Source: Reyranella sp.
Lineage (GTDB): Bacteria > Pseudomonadota > Alphaproteobacteria > Reyranellales > Reyranellaceae
Length of the DNA stretch: 64,000 nucleotides
NCBI RefSeq assembly: GCF_017305915.1
Contig: NZ_JAFKJN010000029.1
Location: 24,639-88,638, forward strand
Direction: 5' to 3'
Positions 1-7,965 of the stretch are shown in pieces (position 1 is the first letter of the stretch; each line of letters begins with the position of its first letter). Below the pieces are notes generated by a model, which was not told the DNA's origin, made no database searches, and saw only the letters and a program-made list of their open reading frames with translations. The position numbers and the translations under genes are program-made.

Positions 1-14
1 AGCAGGGTCTTCAT
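1..14 (-). CDS. Start of next operon gene (partial, runs off window)
   Basis: Only the first codons (M-K-T-L) are inside the window. An ATG on the minus strand at 14-12 follows an AGGAG ribosome site (24-20) that overlaps the stop codon of the solute-binding protein gene, so the two genes look translationally coupled. A permease of the same ABC transporter would be expected here, but no diagnostic sequence is visible. Confidence 0.35.
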
Positions 15-22
15 GGCTGCTC

Positions 23-814
23 CTACTGCTGCTTGGTGATGAGCTCGGGGAGGTCGCTGCCGAAGTACTTCTGGTTCAGCGCGTTCAGCTTGCCGTTCTT
101 GATGTTGGCCAGCACCCACTTGTTGACCTCTTCGAGGAGCCGCGTCTCGTCCTTCTTGACGCCGACGCAGAGCTTGAAGTTGTCGAGGATGAACTTGACC
201 TCGACCTGGCGGGCCGGGTTCTTCTTGTCGAGCTGCGGCACGATCATCTCGGCGGTCGAGAAGATGTCGACCTGGCCGCTGAGGAAGGCCTGACCCTCGG
301 TGGCGTCGTCCTCGTAGCGCGTCAGCTTCATGCCCTTGGGGCCTTCCTTGGTGAGCTGGGTGTCGTGCGTGGTGCCGCGCACCGTGCCGACGGTCTTGCC
401 GTCGAGATCGGCGAGCTTCTTGACGTTCACCGACTTCGGCGCGGCGATCACCGTGCGCAGCACGGCGTAGCCCTGCGAGAAGTCGATCACCTTGGCGCGC
501 TCGGCGGTGTAGGACAGGCTCGATATCACCAGGTCGGCCTTGCCGGTCTGCAGGCTCGGGATGCGCGAGGCGCCGGTGGTCGGCACGTGCTCGAACTGCA
601 GGCCCCAGTCCTTGGCCAGCATCTCGGCCGCCTCGACGTCGAGGCCGGTCGGCTTCATCTGCGCGTCGGTCATGCCGTAGGGCGGCACGCCGAGGTCGAT
701 GGCGATGCGGATCTTGCCGGCCTTCTTGATGTCGTCGAGCGTATCAGCCCGCGCGACGTGGCTTGCGCCGACCATCGCTGCGACGGCGAGCGCCGCCATC
801 ATGAGTTTCTTCAT
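23..814 (-). CDS. ABC transporter substrate-binding protein, family 3 (amino-acid type)
   Basis: This 263-residue periplasmic binding protein starts with a clear Sec signal peptide (KK, then a hydrophobic stretch, cleavage near A-R-A-D at residue 24). The mature part begins with the family 3 pattern DDIKKAGKIRIAIDLGVPPYG and has the conserved lobe-1 motif GLDVEAAEMLAKDWG. It would bind a polar amino acid or related small molecule and deliver it to an inner-membrane permease. It is the third gene of a leftward operon after a GntR regulator and rpiB, with a GGAGGA ribosome site in the 24-base gap upstream. The permease and ATPase genes must lie beyond base 1. The ligand cannot be told from sequence; the sugar-phosphate isomerase next door leaves room for a non-amino-acid ligand. 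Confidence 0.88.
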   Translation of the reverse strand: MKKLMMAALAVAAMVGASHVARADTLDDIKKAGKIRIAIDLGVPPYGMTDAQMKPTGLDVEAAEMLAKDWGLQFEHVPTTGASRIPSLQTGKADLVISSLSYTAERAKVIDFSQGYAVLRTVIAAPKSVNVKKLADLDGKTVGTVRGTTHDTQLTKEGPKGMKLTRYEDDATEGQAFLSGQVDIFSTAEMIVPQLDKKNPARQVEVKFILDNFKLCVGVKKDETRLLEEVNKWVLANIKNGKLNALNQKYFGSDLPELITKQQ

Positions 815-838
815 CGTTTCCTCCTCCTTGAGAACTCT

Positions 839-1285
839 CTATCGGCCCGCATCCATGTCGGCGAGCTTGGCGACCCGGCGGCGGAACTCCTCCGCCGTCG
901 AGAACTTGGCGTCGAGGTAGGCGGCGATCAGGTCCTTGGCGAGCCAGGGACCGACGATCTGCGCGCCGATGCACAGGACGTTGACGTCGTCGTGCTCGAC
1001 GCACTGGTGCGCCGAATGCACGTCGTGCCCGACCGCGGCACGGATACCTTTCATCTTGTTGGCGCCGATCGAGGCGCCGACGCCGGTGCCGCAGATCATC
1101 AGGCCGCGCTCGGCCTTGCCCGAGGTGATGGCCGCGGCGACCTGGCGGGCGACGTCGGGAAAGTCGACCGGCGCGGGATCGTGGGAGCCGACGTCGAGCA
1201 CCTCGTGGCCCTTCTCCTTCAGGAAGGCGAGGATCTCGGCTTTCATCGGAAAGCCGGCATGGTCGGAGCCGACGACGAGCTTCAT
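839..1285 (-). CDS. rpiB: RpiB/LacAB-type sugar-phosphate isomerase
   Basis: The 148-residue protein has the RpiB hallmarks: an N-terminal SDHAGF motif (residues 8-13), the active-site segment ICGTGVGASIGANKMKGIRAA around residues 64-84, and the HDVHSAHQ segment near residue 88. It should interconvert aldose and ketose phosphates in the cytoplasm, classically ribose-5-phosphate and ribulose-5-phosphate. Its start overlaps the stop of the upstream GntR regulator by four bases (ATGA). RpiB paralogues in transporter operons are known to act on tetrose phosphates in polyol breakdown, so the position between a regulator and an ABC binding protein makes a dedicated catabolic role as likely as a pentose-phosphate one. 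Length and motifs are normal for the family. Confidence 0.9.
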   Translation of the reverse strand: MKLVVGSDHAGFPMKAEILAFLKEKGHEVLDVGSHDPAPVDFPDVARQVAAAITSGKAERGLMICGTGVGASIGANKMKGIRAAVGHDVHSAHQCVEHDDVNVLCIGAQIVGPWLAKDLIAAYLDAKFSTAEEFRRRVAKLADMDAGR

Positions 1286-2052
1286 GAACGTTTCCTCTTG
1301 GACTGGTGGTCGGGGGGCTGGTAGGCGGAGATCAGGCTGCGGCGGCGCAACTCGTCGCCGATCGCGAAGTGGTCGCGCAGGCCGGCTTCGGCTGCGTCGG
1401 GATCGCGGTTGGCGAGCGAATGGAAGACGCGGCGGTGAGCCTCGACCAGGCCCGCGGTGATGGCCGGCTCGCGGAAGGTGTCGCGCCGGCGCTCGACGTG
1501 GGAGCGCATCAGGAGCGGCGAGATCGCCTCGTAGATCTTCATCAGCGAGGCGCTGCCGCTCGCCTTCACGATGGCGAGATGGAAGGCGTAGTCGGCGCTG
1601 CCGCCGCGCTCGGGGTCGTCGAGCGAATCGACCAGCGTGTCGAGGGTGCCGGCGATCGCCTGCAGGTCGCGCTCGCTGGCGCGCTCGCAGGCAAGGCGAA
1701 TCGCCTGGCATTCGATGGCGATGCGCGCCTGCAGCACGTCGTCGAGGATGTTGGGCTCGGGCGCGAGGCAGAGGGTCAGCGCCTGGCCCAGCACCGAGGC
1801 GTCGGCGCTCTTCACGAAGGCGCCGCGGCCATGCCGGATGTCGAGCAGGCCGAGCATGGCGAGCGAGCGCAGCGCCTCGCGCAGCACCGGCCGGCTGACC
1901 TCGAGCGCCGCCGCCAGCTCGCGCTCGGGCAGCAGCCGGTCGCCGGCCTTGAGCTCCCCCGAGAGCAGGCGGTCGCGGAAGAAGGTGAGCACGCGCGCCG
2001 CGCCGCTCTGGCTTTCCTCCGGGTCCGGCTTGGTGACTTCTATCGTGGTCAT
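1282..2052 (-). CDS. GntR-family (FadR subfamily) transcriptional regulator
   Basis: This 256-residue protein has an N-terminal winged helix (about residues 15-85; LLPERELAAALEVSRPVLREALRSL is the GntR recognition region) and a C-terminal all-helical FCD ligand domain with the metal-binding pattern of Asp and His (AFHLAIVKAS, later AHRRVFHSL and LRDHF). FadR-type regulators usually repress local catabolic operons and respond to an organic acid or sugar acid. It is the first gene of the operon with rpiB and the binding protein. A perfect GTGGTC-T-GACCAC palindrome lies four bases before its ATG, so autoregulation is likely. No Shine-Dalgarno sequence precedes the ATG. Confidence 0.88.
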   Translation of the reverse strand: MTTIEVTKPDPEESQSGAARVLTFFRDRLLSGELKAGDRLLPERELAAALEVSRPVLREALRSLAMLGLLDIRHGRGAFVKSADASVLGQALTLCLAPEPNILDDVLQARIAIECQAIRLACERASERDLQAIAGTLDTLVDSLDDPERGGSADYAFHLAIVKASGSASLMKIYEAISPLLMRSHVERRRDTFREPAITAGLVEAHRRVFHSLANRDPDAAEAGLRDHFAIGDELRRRSLISAYQPPDHQSKRKRS

Positions 2053-2055
2053 GCC

Positions 2056-2068
2056 GTGGTCTGACCAC
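2056..2068. promoter_or_regulatory. Probable GntR operator with adjacent -10-like box
   Basis: A perfect 13-base palindrome, GTGGTCTGACCAC, matches the TGGT-N3-ACCA pattern typical of FadR-subfamily operators. On the minus strand a TATAAA box (2074-2069) lies directly upstream, so the palindrome would cover the transcription start. A second inverted repeat, AGCCAG-N5-CTGGCT, lies at 2079-2095. Confidence 0.6.
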
Positions 2069-2150
2069 TTTATAGGAGAGCCAGAAGTGCTGGCTAGCCG
2101 CTCGTTTCGACGCCCGAAAGTCGGAGTGTCCAGGCCACCCCGGCGAGACC

Positions 2151-3167
2151 TTATCCGAAGCCGCCGAGGAACTGCACCAGGTTGCGGCCGAGATCGTCGC
2201 TGAGATAGCCGCCTTCCTGCACGAGCACTGTCGGCAGGCCGAGCGAAGCGATCTTCTGGCCCATCGCATGGAAGCCGGGTCCGGTCACCTTGAGCCCCTG
2301 CAGCGGATCGCTCTCGCTGGCATCGAGGCCGAGCGCCACGACCAGCGCCGTCGGCGCGAAGTCCTTGATGCGTGCGAGAGCGGTGTCGCCAGCCGCGAGC
2401 CACGGCGCGTCGGCCGAGCCGAGCGGCTGCGGCAGGTTGAGGTTGAAGCCTTCGCCCTTGCCCGAGCCGGTCTCGTGCGCATGGCCCCAGAAATAGGGGT
2501 AGTAATTCGACGGATCGGCGTGGATCGACACGGTCAGGACGTCGGATCGCTCCCAGAAGATGCCCTGCGTGCCGTTGCCGTGATGCACGTCGACATCGAG
2601 GATCGCGACGCGCTGATGCCGGCCACGCAGGCGCTGCGCTGCGATCGCGGTGTTGTTCAGGAAGCAGAAGCCGCCCGCCATGTCGGCGTAGGCGTGATGG
2701 CCGGGCGGCCGGCAGAGGGCGTAGGCGACGTGCGCGCCCTCGAGCACCATGTCGGCTGCGGTCGTCGCAAGCTCGCTGGCGGCGAGGGCCGCGTCCCAGG
2801 TGCCCGGCCCGATCGGGCAGGCGAGGTCGACCTGGTGCCAGCCGGCGCGGCCGGCCAGCGCCTTGGGATAGGTCGCGGGGTAGCGTGCAGGATGGACATT
2901 CGGCACGACCTCGGCCGAGGCGTTGGGCAGCGTCGCCCAATCCCGCGCGATGGTCCGCAGGAAGTCGAGATACTCGGGCGTGTGGATCGTCGCCGCCGGC
3001 GCGGTGCCGTAGGTGCGCGGCGCCACGACCTCATGGTCGGCGCTCGTGGCAGCGGCGAGCAGGCGTGTCGCCCGCTCGGGCTGCTCGGTGCTGCGCTGCT
3101 TGACGCCGCGCACGAAGAAGGTCTGCGGATCGTGCGCGGCGTGCTTGTCGGAATAGACGATCTTCAC
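2151..3167 (-). CDS. Acetylpolyamine amidohydrolase-like deacetylase (class II HDAC superfamily)
   Basis: This 338-residue zinc deacetylase has every catalytic element of the HDAC/APAH superfamily: RPPGHHA (tandem His 157-158), DVDVHHGNGTQ (zinc Asp 191 or 193 and His 195), LGLDASESDP (zinc Asp 282) and QEGGY (Tyr 321). Its length and the segments PGTWDAAL and GFCFLNN resemble bacterial acetylpolyamine amidohydrolases more than acetoin-utilisation proteins, so removal of acetyl groups from acetylated polyamines or similar amides is the likely reaction. The GTG start is supported by a four-base GTGA overlap with the dienelactone hydrolase gene upstream; no ATG fits. The operon partners are a hydrolase and a CoA-transferase, which is unusual for a polyamine enzyme. 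The substrate is inferred. Confidence 0.82.
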   Translation of the reverse strand: MKIVYSDKHAAHDPQTFFVRGVKQRSTEQPERATRLLAAATSADHEVVAPRTYGTAPAATIHTPEYLDFLRTIARDWATLPNASAEVVPNVHPARYPATYPKALAGRAGWHQVDLACPIGPGTWDAALAASELATTAADMVLEGAHVAYALCRPPGHHAYADMAGGFCFLNNTAIAAQRLRGRHQRVAILDVDVHHGNGTQGIFWERSDVLTVSIHADPSNYYPYFWGHAHETGSGKGEGFNLNLPQPLGSADAPWLAAGDTALARIKDFAPTALVVALGLDASESDPLQGLKVTGPGFHAMGQKIASLGLPTVLVQEGGYLSDDLGRNLVQFLGGFG

Positions 3168-4048
3168 GCGAGGTTCTTCTTGAACAGGGCGATCGTGCGT
3201 TCCCAGGAGAGCTTGGCCGCCGCCGCCTGGTAGCGCGGCGTCGAGTTGTTGTGGAAGCCGTGCTGCGTGCCGGGATAGGTGAACTGCTCGAACGACGTGC
3301 CGGCGGCCTTCAGCGCCTTCTCGTAGTCCGGCCACATCGCGTTGATGCGCTCGTCGTTCTCGGCGTAGTGGATCGCCAGCGCCGCCTTGATATCGGCCAC
3401 CGCCGTCGGTGCGGGCGCCGCGCCGTAGTAGGGCGCCGCGGCCTTCACGTCGGCGCCCATCATGACGGCGAGGTAGTTGGTCGTGCCGCCGCCCCAGCAG
3501 AAGCCGGTCACGCCGAGCTTGCCCGACGAGAGCTGGTGCGCCTTCAGCCACTTGGCGCTGTTCAGCATGTCGGTGCGCAGCTTGTTCTGGTCGAGCTTGG
3601 CCTGCAGCTCGCGGCCGTCATCGTCGTTGCCGGGATAGCCGCCGACCGGGAACAGTCCGTCCGGCGCCAGCGCCAGGAAGCCCTCGACGGCAGCGCGGCG
3701 CGCCACGTCCTCGATGTAGGGATTGAGGCCGCGATTCTCGTGCACCACCAGCACGACCGGGAACGGGCCGGTGCCCTTGGGCTGCGCGAGGTAGCCGCGC
3801 ATGGTGCCCGAGTTGCCGCCGGGCGAGGGGTAGGTGACGTACTGGCCCTTGATGCGCTCGTCGGTGAAGGAGATGGTCTGGGCGTTGGCGTAGCGCGGCA
3901 TCAGCGCCTGCGCCATGGCGAGGCCGCCGGCGACCAGCGCCGCCTGCTGCAGGAACGTTCGCCGGTCCATGCGACCGTGGCAGTACTCGTCGTAGAGATC
4001 GAAAACGCGCTGATCGATCCAGTCGTGCTGCTTCACCAGTCCGTCCAT
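3164..4048 (-). CDS. Dienelactone hydrolase family protein, Tat-exported
   Basis: This 294-residue alpha/beta hydrolase has the dienelactone hydrolase triad: Cys184 in the GFCWGG nucleophile elbow, Asp232 in AENDERI and His263 in TQHGFHN. An N-terminal extension carries a twin-arginine-like signal (RRTFLQQAALVAGGLA, about residues 29-45, with A-N-A-Q as a likely cleavage site), so it probably acts in the periplasm, as for the YghX/DLH type with an extended N terminus. It would cleave an ester or lactone, possibly of an aromatic breakdown product. The chosen ATG at 4048 follows a GGGAGG ribosome site; an upstream in-frame start would overlap the CoA-transferase without one. It overlaps the downstream deacetylase by four bases. 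Confidence 0.85.
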   Translation of the reverse strand: MDGLVKQHDWIDQRVFDLYDEYCHGRMDRRTFLQQAALVAGGLAMAQALMPRYANAQTISFTDERIKGQYVTYPSPGGNSGTMRGYLAQPKGTGPFPVVLVVHENRGLNPYIEDVARRAAVEGFLALAPDGLFPVGGYPGNDDDGRELQAKLDQNKLRTDMLNSAKWLKAHQLSSGKLGVTGFCWGGGTTNYLAVMMGADVKAAAPYYGAAPAPTAVADIKAALAIHYAENDERINAMWPDYEKALKAAGTSFEQFTYPGTQHGFHNNSTPRYQAAAAKLSWERTIALFKKNLA

Positions 4049-4061
4049 CGCCCAGCCTCCC

Positions 4062-5234
4062 TCAAGTTCCGGCGATCGCCTTGGCCTCCCTGAGGGCGGC
4101 GATCTCGCCATCGCTATAGCCCACTTCGTGCATGATCTCGACGGTGTGCTCGCCCACGCCGGGCGACTTTCGGCGCACGCTCACGGGAGCGTCAGAAAGT
4201 TTGATCGGGTTGTTGGCCGATTTCACGGAGCCGATGCCGGGATAGTCGACCTCGAGCACGCTGCCGCGCGCCTTGGCATGGTCGGTCGCCATCGCCTCGC
4301 TGATCTTGTAGGCGGCCGAGCAGGGCATGCCGGCGGGGATCAGCTTGTCGAGCAGCTCGTCGGCGGTGTGCTGCAGGAAATACGCCTCGATCATCGGCTC
4401 GAGGATGGCCCGGTGGGCGACGCGATCCTTGTTGGTGGCGAAGCGGGTATCGGCCAGCCAGTCCGGCTTGCCGAGCGCGGTGCACAGCAGCTTCCAGAAG
4501 GCATCGTTGGTACCGGCGATGAACACCGGCTGCGTCTTCGTCGGGAACACGCGCAGCGGGCAGAGGATGGTGTTGGAGGTGCCCATGCGCTCGGGATCCT
4601 CGCCGGTCAGCCCATGGTTGGTGATCCAGTGGCTCATCAGGTGCATGCCGACATCGAACAGCGACAGGTCGAGCCGCTGGCCCTTGCCGGTCTTGTGGCG
4701 ATGCAGCAGCGCGAAGGCGATGCCGGCGGCGCAGGCGAGGCCAGTCGAGTAGTCGATCGGCGCGGTGCCGACGCGGCACATCTCGCCCTTGAAGGGGCCG
4801 GTCGCGTCCATCAGTCCGATCTCGGCCTGGATGCAGGGATCGTAGCCGGCGCGATGCGAGTAGGGCCCGGTCTGGCCGTAGCCCGACACCGAGGCGTAGA
4901 CCAGCCGCGGGTTCGCCGTCGACACGACGTCCCAGCCGAAGCCCAGCTTGTCGATCACGCCCGGCGTGAACGCCTCCATGAACACGTCGGCCTTCTTCAC
5001 CAGCCGCATCAGCACGTCGCGGCCACCTGAGGTGCGCAGGTCGAGCGCGAGGCCGCGCTTGTTGCGGTTCATCGACGGCACCCAGGCGCCGCCGAAATGC
5101 GGCCGGAAATGCTCGCCGTTCAAGGGCTCGACCTTGATCACGTCGGCGCCCATGTCGCCCAGGATCTGGCCGCCCGTCGGGCCGGCGATGACTTGCGTGA
5201 GGTCGAGGACGAGCGTGTCGGAAAGAGGAAGCAT
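4062..5234 (-). CDS. CaiB/BaiF family III CoA-transferase
   Basis: The 390-residue protein is a full-length family III CoA-transferase. It opens with LVLDLTQVIAGPTGGQILGD, has the CoA-binding NRNKRGLALDL motif near residue 60 and places the catalytic aspartate in the APIDYSTG segment about residue 165. It would move CoA between two carboxylic acids (for example from succinyl- or formyl-CoA) through an enzyme-bound anhydride. It is the first gene of a leftward operon with the dienelactone hydrolase and the deacetylase; the gap to the next gene is 13 bases. This suggests activation of an acid made or released by those hydrolases. The specific acid cannot be inferred. Confidence 0.88.
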   Translation of the reverse strand: MLPLSDTLVLDLTQVIAGPTGGQILGDMGADVIKVEPLNGEHFRPHFGGAWVPSMNRNKRGLALDLRTSGGRDVLMRLVKKADVFMEAFTPGVIDKLGFGWDVVSTANPRLVYASVSGYGQTGPYSHRAGYDPCIQAEIGLMDATGPFKGEMCRVGTAPIDYSTGLACAAGIAFALLHRHKTGKGQRLDLSLFDVGMHLMSHWITNHGLTGEDPERMGTSNTILCPLRVFPTKTQPVFIAGTNDAFWKLLCTALGKPDWLADTRFATNKDRVAHRAILEPMIEAYFLQHTADELLDKLIPAGMPCSAAYKISEAMATDHAKARGSVLEVDYPGIGSVKSANNPIKLSDAPVSVRRKSPGVGEHTVEIMHEVGYSDGEIAALREAKAIAGT

Positions 5235-5306
5235 GATCGAGCAATAGCCTTGCCCGGCTCGCCGGGCCAGCGCTGGGCCGCGCTGCTTTCGCTCCGCAGG
5301 TGCCGA

Positions 5307-5519
5307 CTATTGCTGCAACGCGGAGCGAGCCTTGGCGCGAGCTTTGATCCGTTGACAAAAGCGCTTCATCGCTTCTGTCGCGGGCACAGTCTTGCCCTGT
5401 CGCACTTGCTCTTCGCCCAGCTCGAGAATCTCGAGCAACGCCAATGCCCTATCGTGGCCAACCGGAGCGCCCATCCCTGCCAATTTGCTTCGCGGTCGTC
5501 GAGCCATGCTAGTTTCCAT
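5307..5519 (-). CDS. Small hypothetical protein, antitoxin-tail-like
   Basis: This is a 70-residue, very basic ORF upstream of the CoA-transferase operon and divergent from the carbamoylase gene. The middle, ALLEILELGEEQVRQGKTV, resembles the C-terminal helix found in Phd/YefM-type antitoxins and other small addiction components, but the usual N-terminal DNA-binding half is missing and no toxin gene sits beside it. An alternative ATG lies at 5507. The ribosome site is weak for both starts. It could be a degraded antitoxin, an orphan conserved small protein, or not expressed. Confidence 0.4.
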   Translation of the reverse strand: METSMARRPRSKLAGMGAPVGHDRALALLEILELGEEQVRQGKTVPATEAMKRFCQRIKARAKARSALQQ

Positions 5520-5560
5520 GCCGCATTGACCGATGATAGTCCGTCACCCGTGGAGTTGCC

Positions 5561-6799
5561 ATGACGTCCGACCGCCCGAATTTGCGCATCGATGCCGACC
5601 GGCTGTGGGGCAGCCTGATGGAGCTGGCGAAGATCGGCGGCACCGAGAAGGGCGGCGTGTGCCGCATCGCGCTGACCGATCTCGACCGGCAGGGGCGCGA
5701 CCTGTTCGTGAGCTGGGCCAAGGCGGCGGGGGCGACCATCAAGGTCGACCAGCTCGGCAATATCTTCGCGCGGCGCGAGGGGCGCGATCCGTCGAAGCCG
5801 CCGATCATGACCGGCAGCCATCTCGATACCCAGCCGACCGGCGGCAAGTTCGACGGCGCCTATGGCGTGATGGCGGGGCTCGAGGTGCTGCGCGTGCTGC
5901 ACGATTCCAACTACGTCACCGAATCGCCGATCGAGGTCGCGGTGTGGACCAACGAGGAAGGCTGCCGATTCGCGCCGGCGATGGTGGCGTCGGGCGTGTT
6001 CGGCGGCGCCTTCACGCTCGACCACGCGCTGTCGATCAAGGACCGCGACGGCGTGAGCTTCGCCGAGGCGCTGAGGAAGATCGGCTACGACGGTCCCGAG
6101 CAGGTCGGCGGCCGCAAGGTCGGCGCCTTCTTCGAGGCGCATATCGAGCAGGGCCCGATCCTCGAGCGCGAGAAGAAGACGATCGGCGTCGTCACCGGCG
6201 CGCAGGGCCAGCGCTGGTACGAGGTGTCGTGGACCGGCATGGAGAGCCATGCCGGCACCACGCCGATGGAGGGGCGGCGCGACGCGCTGGTCGGCGCCGC
6301 CGAGCTGATCGTGAAGTGCCGCGAGATCGGCAACCGGCCGAACGGCCGCTCGACCGTCGGCGTGATCGAGAGCCTGCCGCAGTCGCGCAACACCATTCCC
6401 GGCCGCGTCTTCATGACCATCGATTTCCGCCATCCCGACGATGGCGAGCTGACGAAGATGGACGCCGAGATGCGCGCGGCCGCCGCCGACATCGCCAGGC
6501 GCCATCGGCTGGAGGCGAAGATCGAGCAGATCTGGTACTTCCCGCCGTCGCCCTTCGCCAAGGAGCTGGTCGAGTCGGTGCGTCGTGGCGCGGAGCAGGC
6601 GGGCTATCCGCACATGGACATCGTGAGCGGCGCCGGCCACGACGCCTGCTACGTCAGCCGCGTCGCGCCGACGGCGATGGTCTTCGTGCCCTGCAAGGAC
6701 GGCATCAGCCACAACGAGGTCGAGGACGCCGACAAGGTCGATATCGGCGCCGGCTGCCAGATCCTGCTGCAGGCGATGGTGGAACGCGCCAACACATGA
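5561..6799 (+). CDS. Zn-dependent N-carbamoyl amino acid hydrolase / allantoate amidohydrolase family (M20)
   Basis: The 412-residue enzyme belongs to the hydantoinase/carbamoylase branch of M20 peptidases. Metal ligands are visible in GSHLDTQPTGGKFDG (His and Asp), TNEEGCRFAPAM (Glu), FEAHIEQGPILE (His) and the C-terminal KDGISHNE (His). The lid domain has GMESHAGTTPM. It would hydrolyse a carbamoylated amino acid or allantoate to the amino acid or ureidoglycolate plus ammonia and carbon dioxide. The ATG follows GGAG and the gene overlaps the following permease by four bases (ATGA), so the two probably form a degradation-plus-uptake pair. Family members differ in substrate with few sequence marks, so the exact reaction stays open; a fused OHCU decarboxylase/HIU hydrolase elsewhere in the window makes ureides conceivable. 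Confidence 0.88.
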   Translation: MTSDRPNLRIDADRLWGSLMELAKIGGTEKGGVCRIALTDLDRQGRDLFVSWAKAAGATIKVDQLGNIFARREGRDPSKPPIMTGSHLDTQPTGGKFDGAYGVMAGLEVLRVLHDSNYVTESPIEVAVWTNEEGCRFAPAMVASGVFGGAFTLDHALSIKDRDGVSFAEALRKIGYDGPEQVGGRKVGAFFEAHIEQGPILEREKKTIGVVTGAQGQRWYEVSWTGMESHAGTTPMEGRRDALVGAAELIVKCREIGNRPNGRSTVGVIESLPQSRNTIPGRVFMTIDFRHPDDGELTKMDAEMRAAAADIARRHRLEAKIEQIWYFPPSPFAKELVESVRRGAEQAGYPHMDIVSGAGHDACYVSRVAPTAMVFVPCKDGISHNEVEDADKVDIGAGCQILLQAMVERANT

Positions 6800-7965
6800 A
6801 GTCGGGCGTCGTCTCAGCCGCCTCCGCCGCCCTGATCGCCACGGTGGCGGGTGTCGGCGGCACCTTGCCGATCGTGCTCGCCGCGGCGCAGGCGGTCGGC
6901 GCGACGCCCGCCGAGGCGAGCTCGTGGGTCTCCGGCCTCGGGATCGCGACCGCGGCGAGCGCGCTGTTCCTCAGCGTGCGCTATCGCATGCCGATCATCA
7001 CCGCCTGGTCGACGCCGGGCGCGGCGCTGATCGCCTCGAGCCAGGGCGTGCCTGGCCTCCGCGCGGCGATCGGCGCCTTCGCGTTGTCGGCCGTGCTGAT
7101 CCTGCTGACCGCAGCGATCCGTCCGCTCGGCCGGCTGATCGAGCGCATCCCGACAAGCATCGCCGCGGCCATGCTGGGCGGCATCCTGCTGCGGCTGATC
7201 ATCGCGATGATCGAGCAGGTGCCGCACCAGCCGCTGCTGGTGCTGGTGCTGATCGTGCTGTTCCTGGTGATGCGCCATGTCGTGCCGACGATGGCTTCGC
7301 TGGTCGTGCTGGCGGCCGGCGCGCTGCTCGCCTGGGCGCTGGGACTGGTGAAGCCGATCCCGCCGCTCGGCGTGTCGGCATTGGTCTTCGAGCCGCCGGC
7401 CTGGGATGCCGCGACCCTGGTCGGGCTCGGCGTGCCGCTCTATCTCGTCACCATGGCGTCGCAGAACCTGCCGGGCTTCGCGGTGCTGCGCGCGTCGGGG
7501 TACCACCCGCCGACCCAGCCGGTGCTGGCGGCGACCGGCGCGGCGTCGCTGGCCACGGCGTTCATGGGCGCCCATACCTCGAACCTGGCCGCGATCTCGG
7601 CGGCGCTGTGCACCGGCCCCGAGGCGCATCCCGATCCGGCCAAGCGCTGGATGGCCGGTGTGTTCTACGCCTTGTGGTGGGGGCTGATCGCGCTGTTCGG
7701 CGCCTCGCTGGTCGGCCTGTTCGGTGCGTTGCCGCCGGCGCTGCTGATGACGGTGGCCGGCACGGCCTTGCTCGGCTCGACGGCGAGCTCGCTCGGCGTC
7801 GCGCTGGGGCCGGAGAAGGATCGCCTCGCCGCCGTGGGGACGCTGGCGGTCACGGCGTCGGGCGTGACCCTGATGGGCGTCGGCTCGGCCTTCTGGGGGC
7901 TCATCTTCGGTCTGCTGGTGCTGGGTCTGGAAAGCGCGCGCTCCAGGCTTCGAGGGGGAGGCTGA
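6796..7965 (+). CDS. benE: BenE-family benzoate/H+ symporter-like permease
   Basis: The 389-residue, strongly hydrophobic protein has about 12 predicted membrane segments and the BenE signatures: AWSTPGAALI in the second repeat, TMASQNLPGFAVL near residue 220, and AFMGAHTSNLAAISAALCTG near residue 255. BenE proteins are inner-membrane proton symporters for benzoate or related weak acids. Its ATG overlaps the carbamoylase stop by four bases, so it is translated with that enzyme. The context suggests the physiological substrate may be an acid handled by the carbamoylase rather than benzoate, although a benzoyl-CoA pathway is encoded 20 kb away. Its last 65 bases overlap the convergent gene downstream. 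Confidence 0.85.
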   Translation: MKSGVVSAASAALIATVAGVGGTLPIVLAAAQAVGATPAEASSWVSGLGIATAASALFLSVRYRMPIITAWSTPGAALIASSQGVPGLRAAIGAFALSAVLILLTAAIRPLGRLIERIPTSIAAAMLGGILLRLIIAMIEQVPHQPLLVLVLIVLFLVMRHVVPTMASLVVLAAGALLAWALGLVKPIPPLGVSALVFEPPAWDAATLVGLGVPLYLVTMASQNLPGFAVLRASGYHPPTQPVLAATGAASLATAFMGAHTSNLAAISAALCTGPEAHPDPAKRWMAGVFYALWWGLIALFGASLVGLFGALPPALLMTVAGTALLGSTASSLGVALGPEKDRLAAVGTLAVTASGVTLMGVGSAFWGLIFGLLVLGLESARSRLRGGG

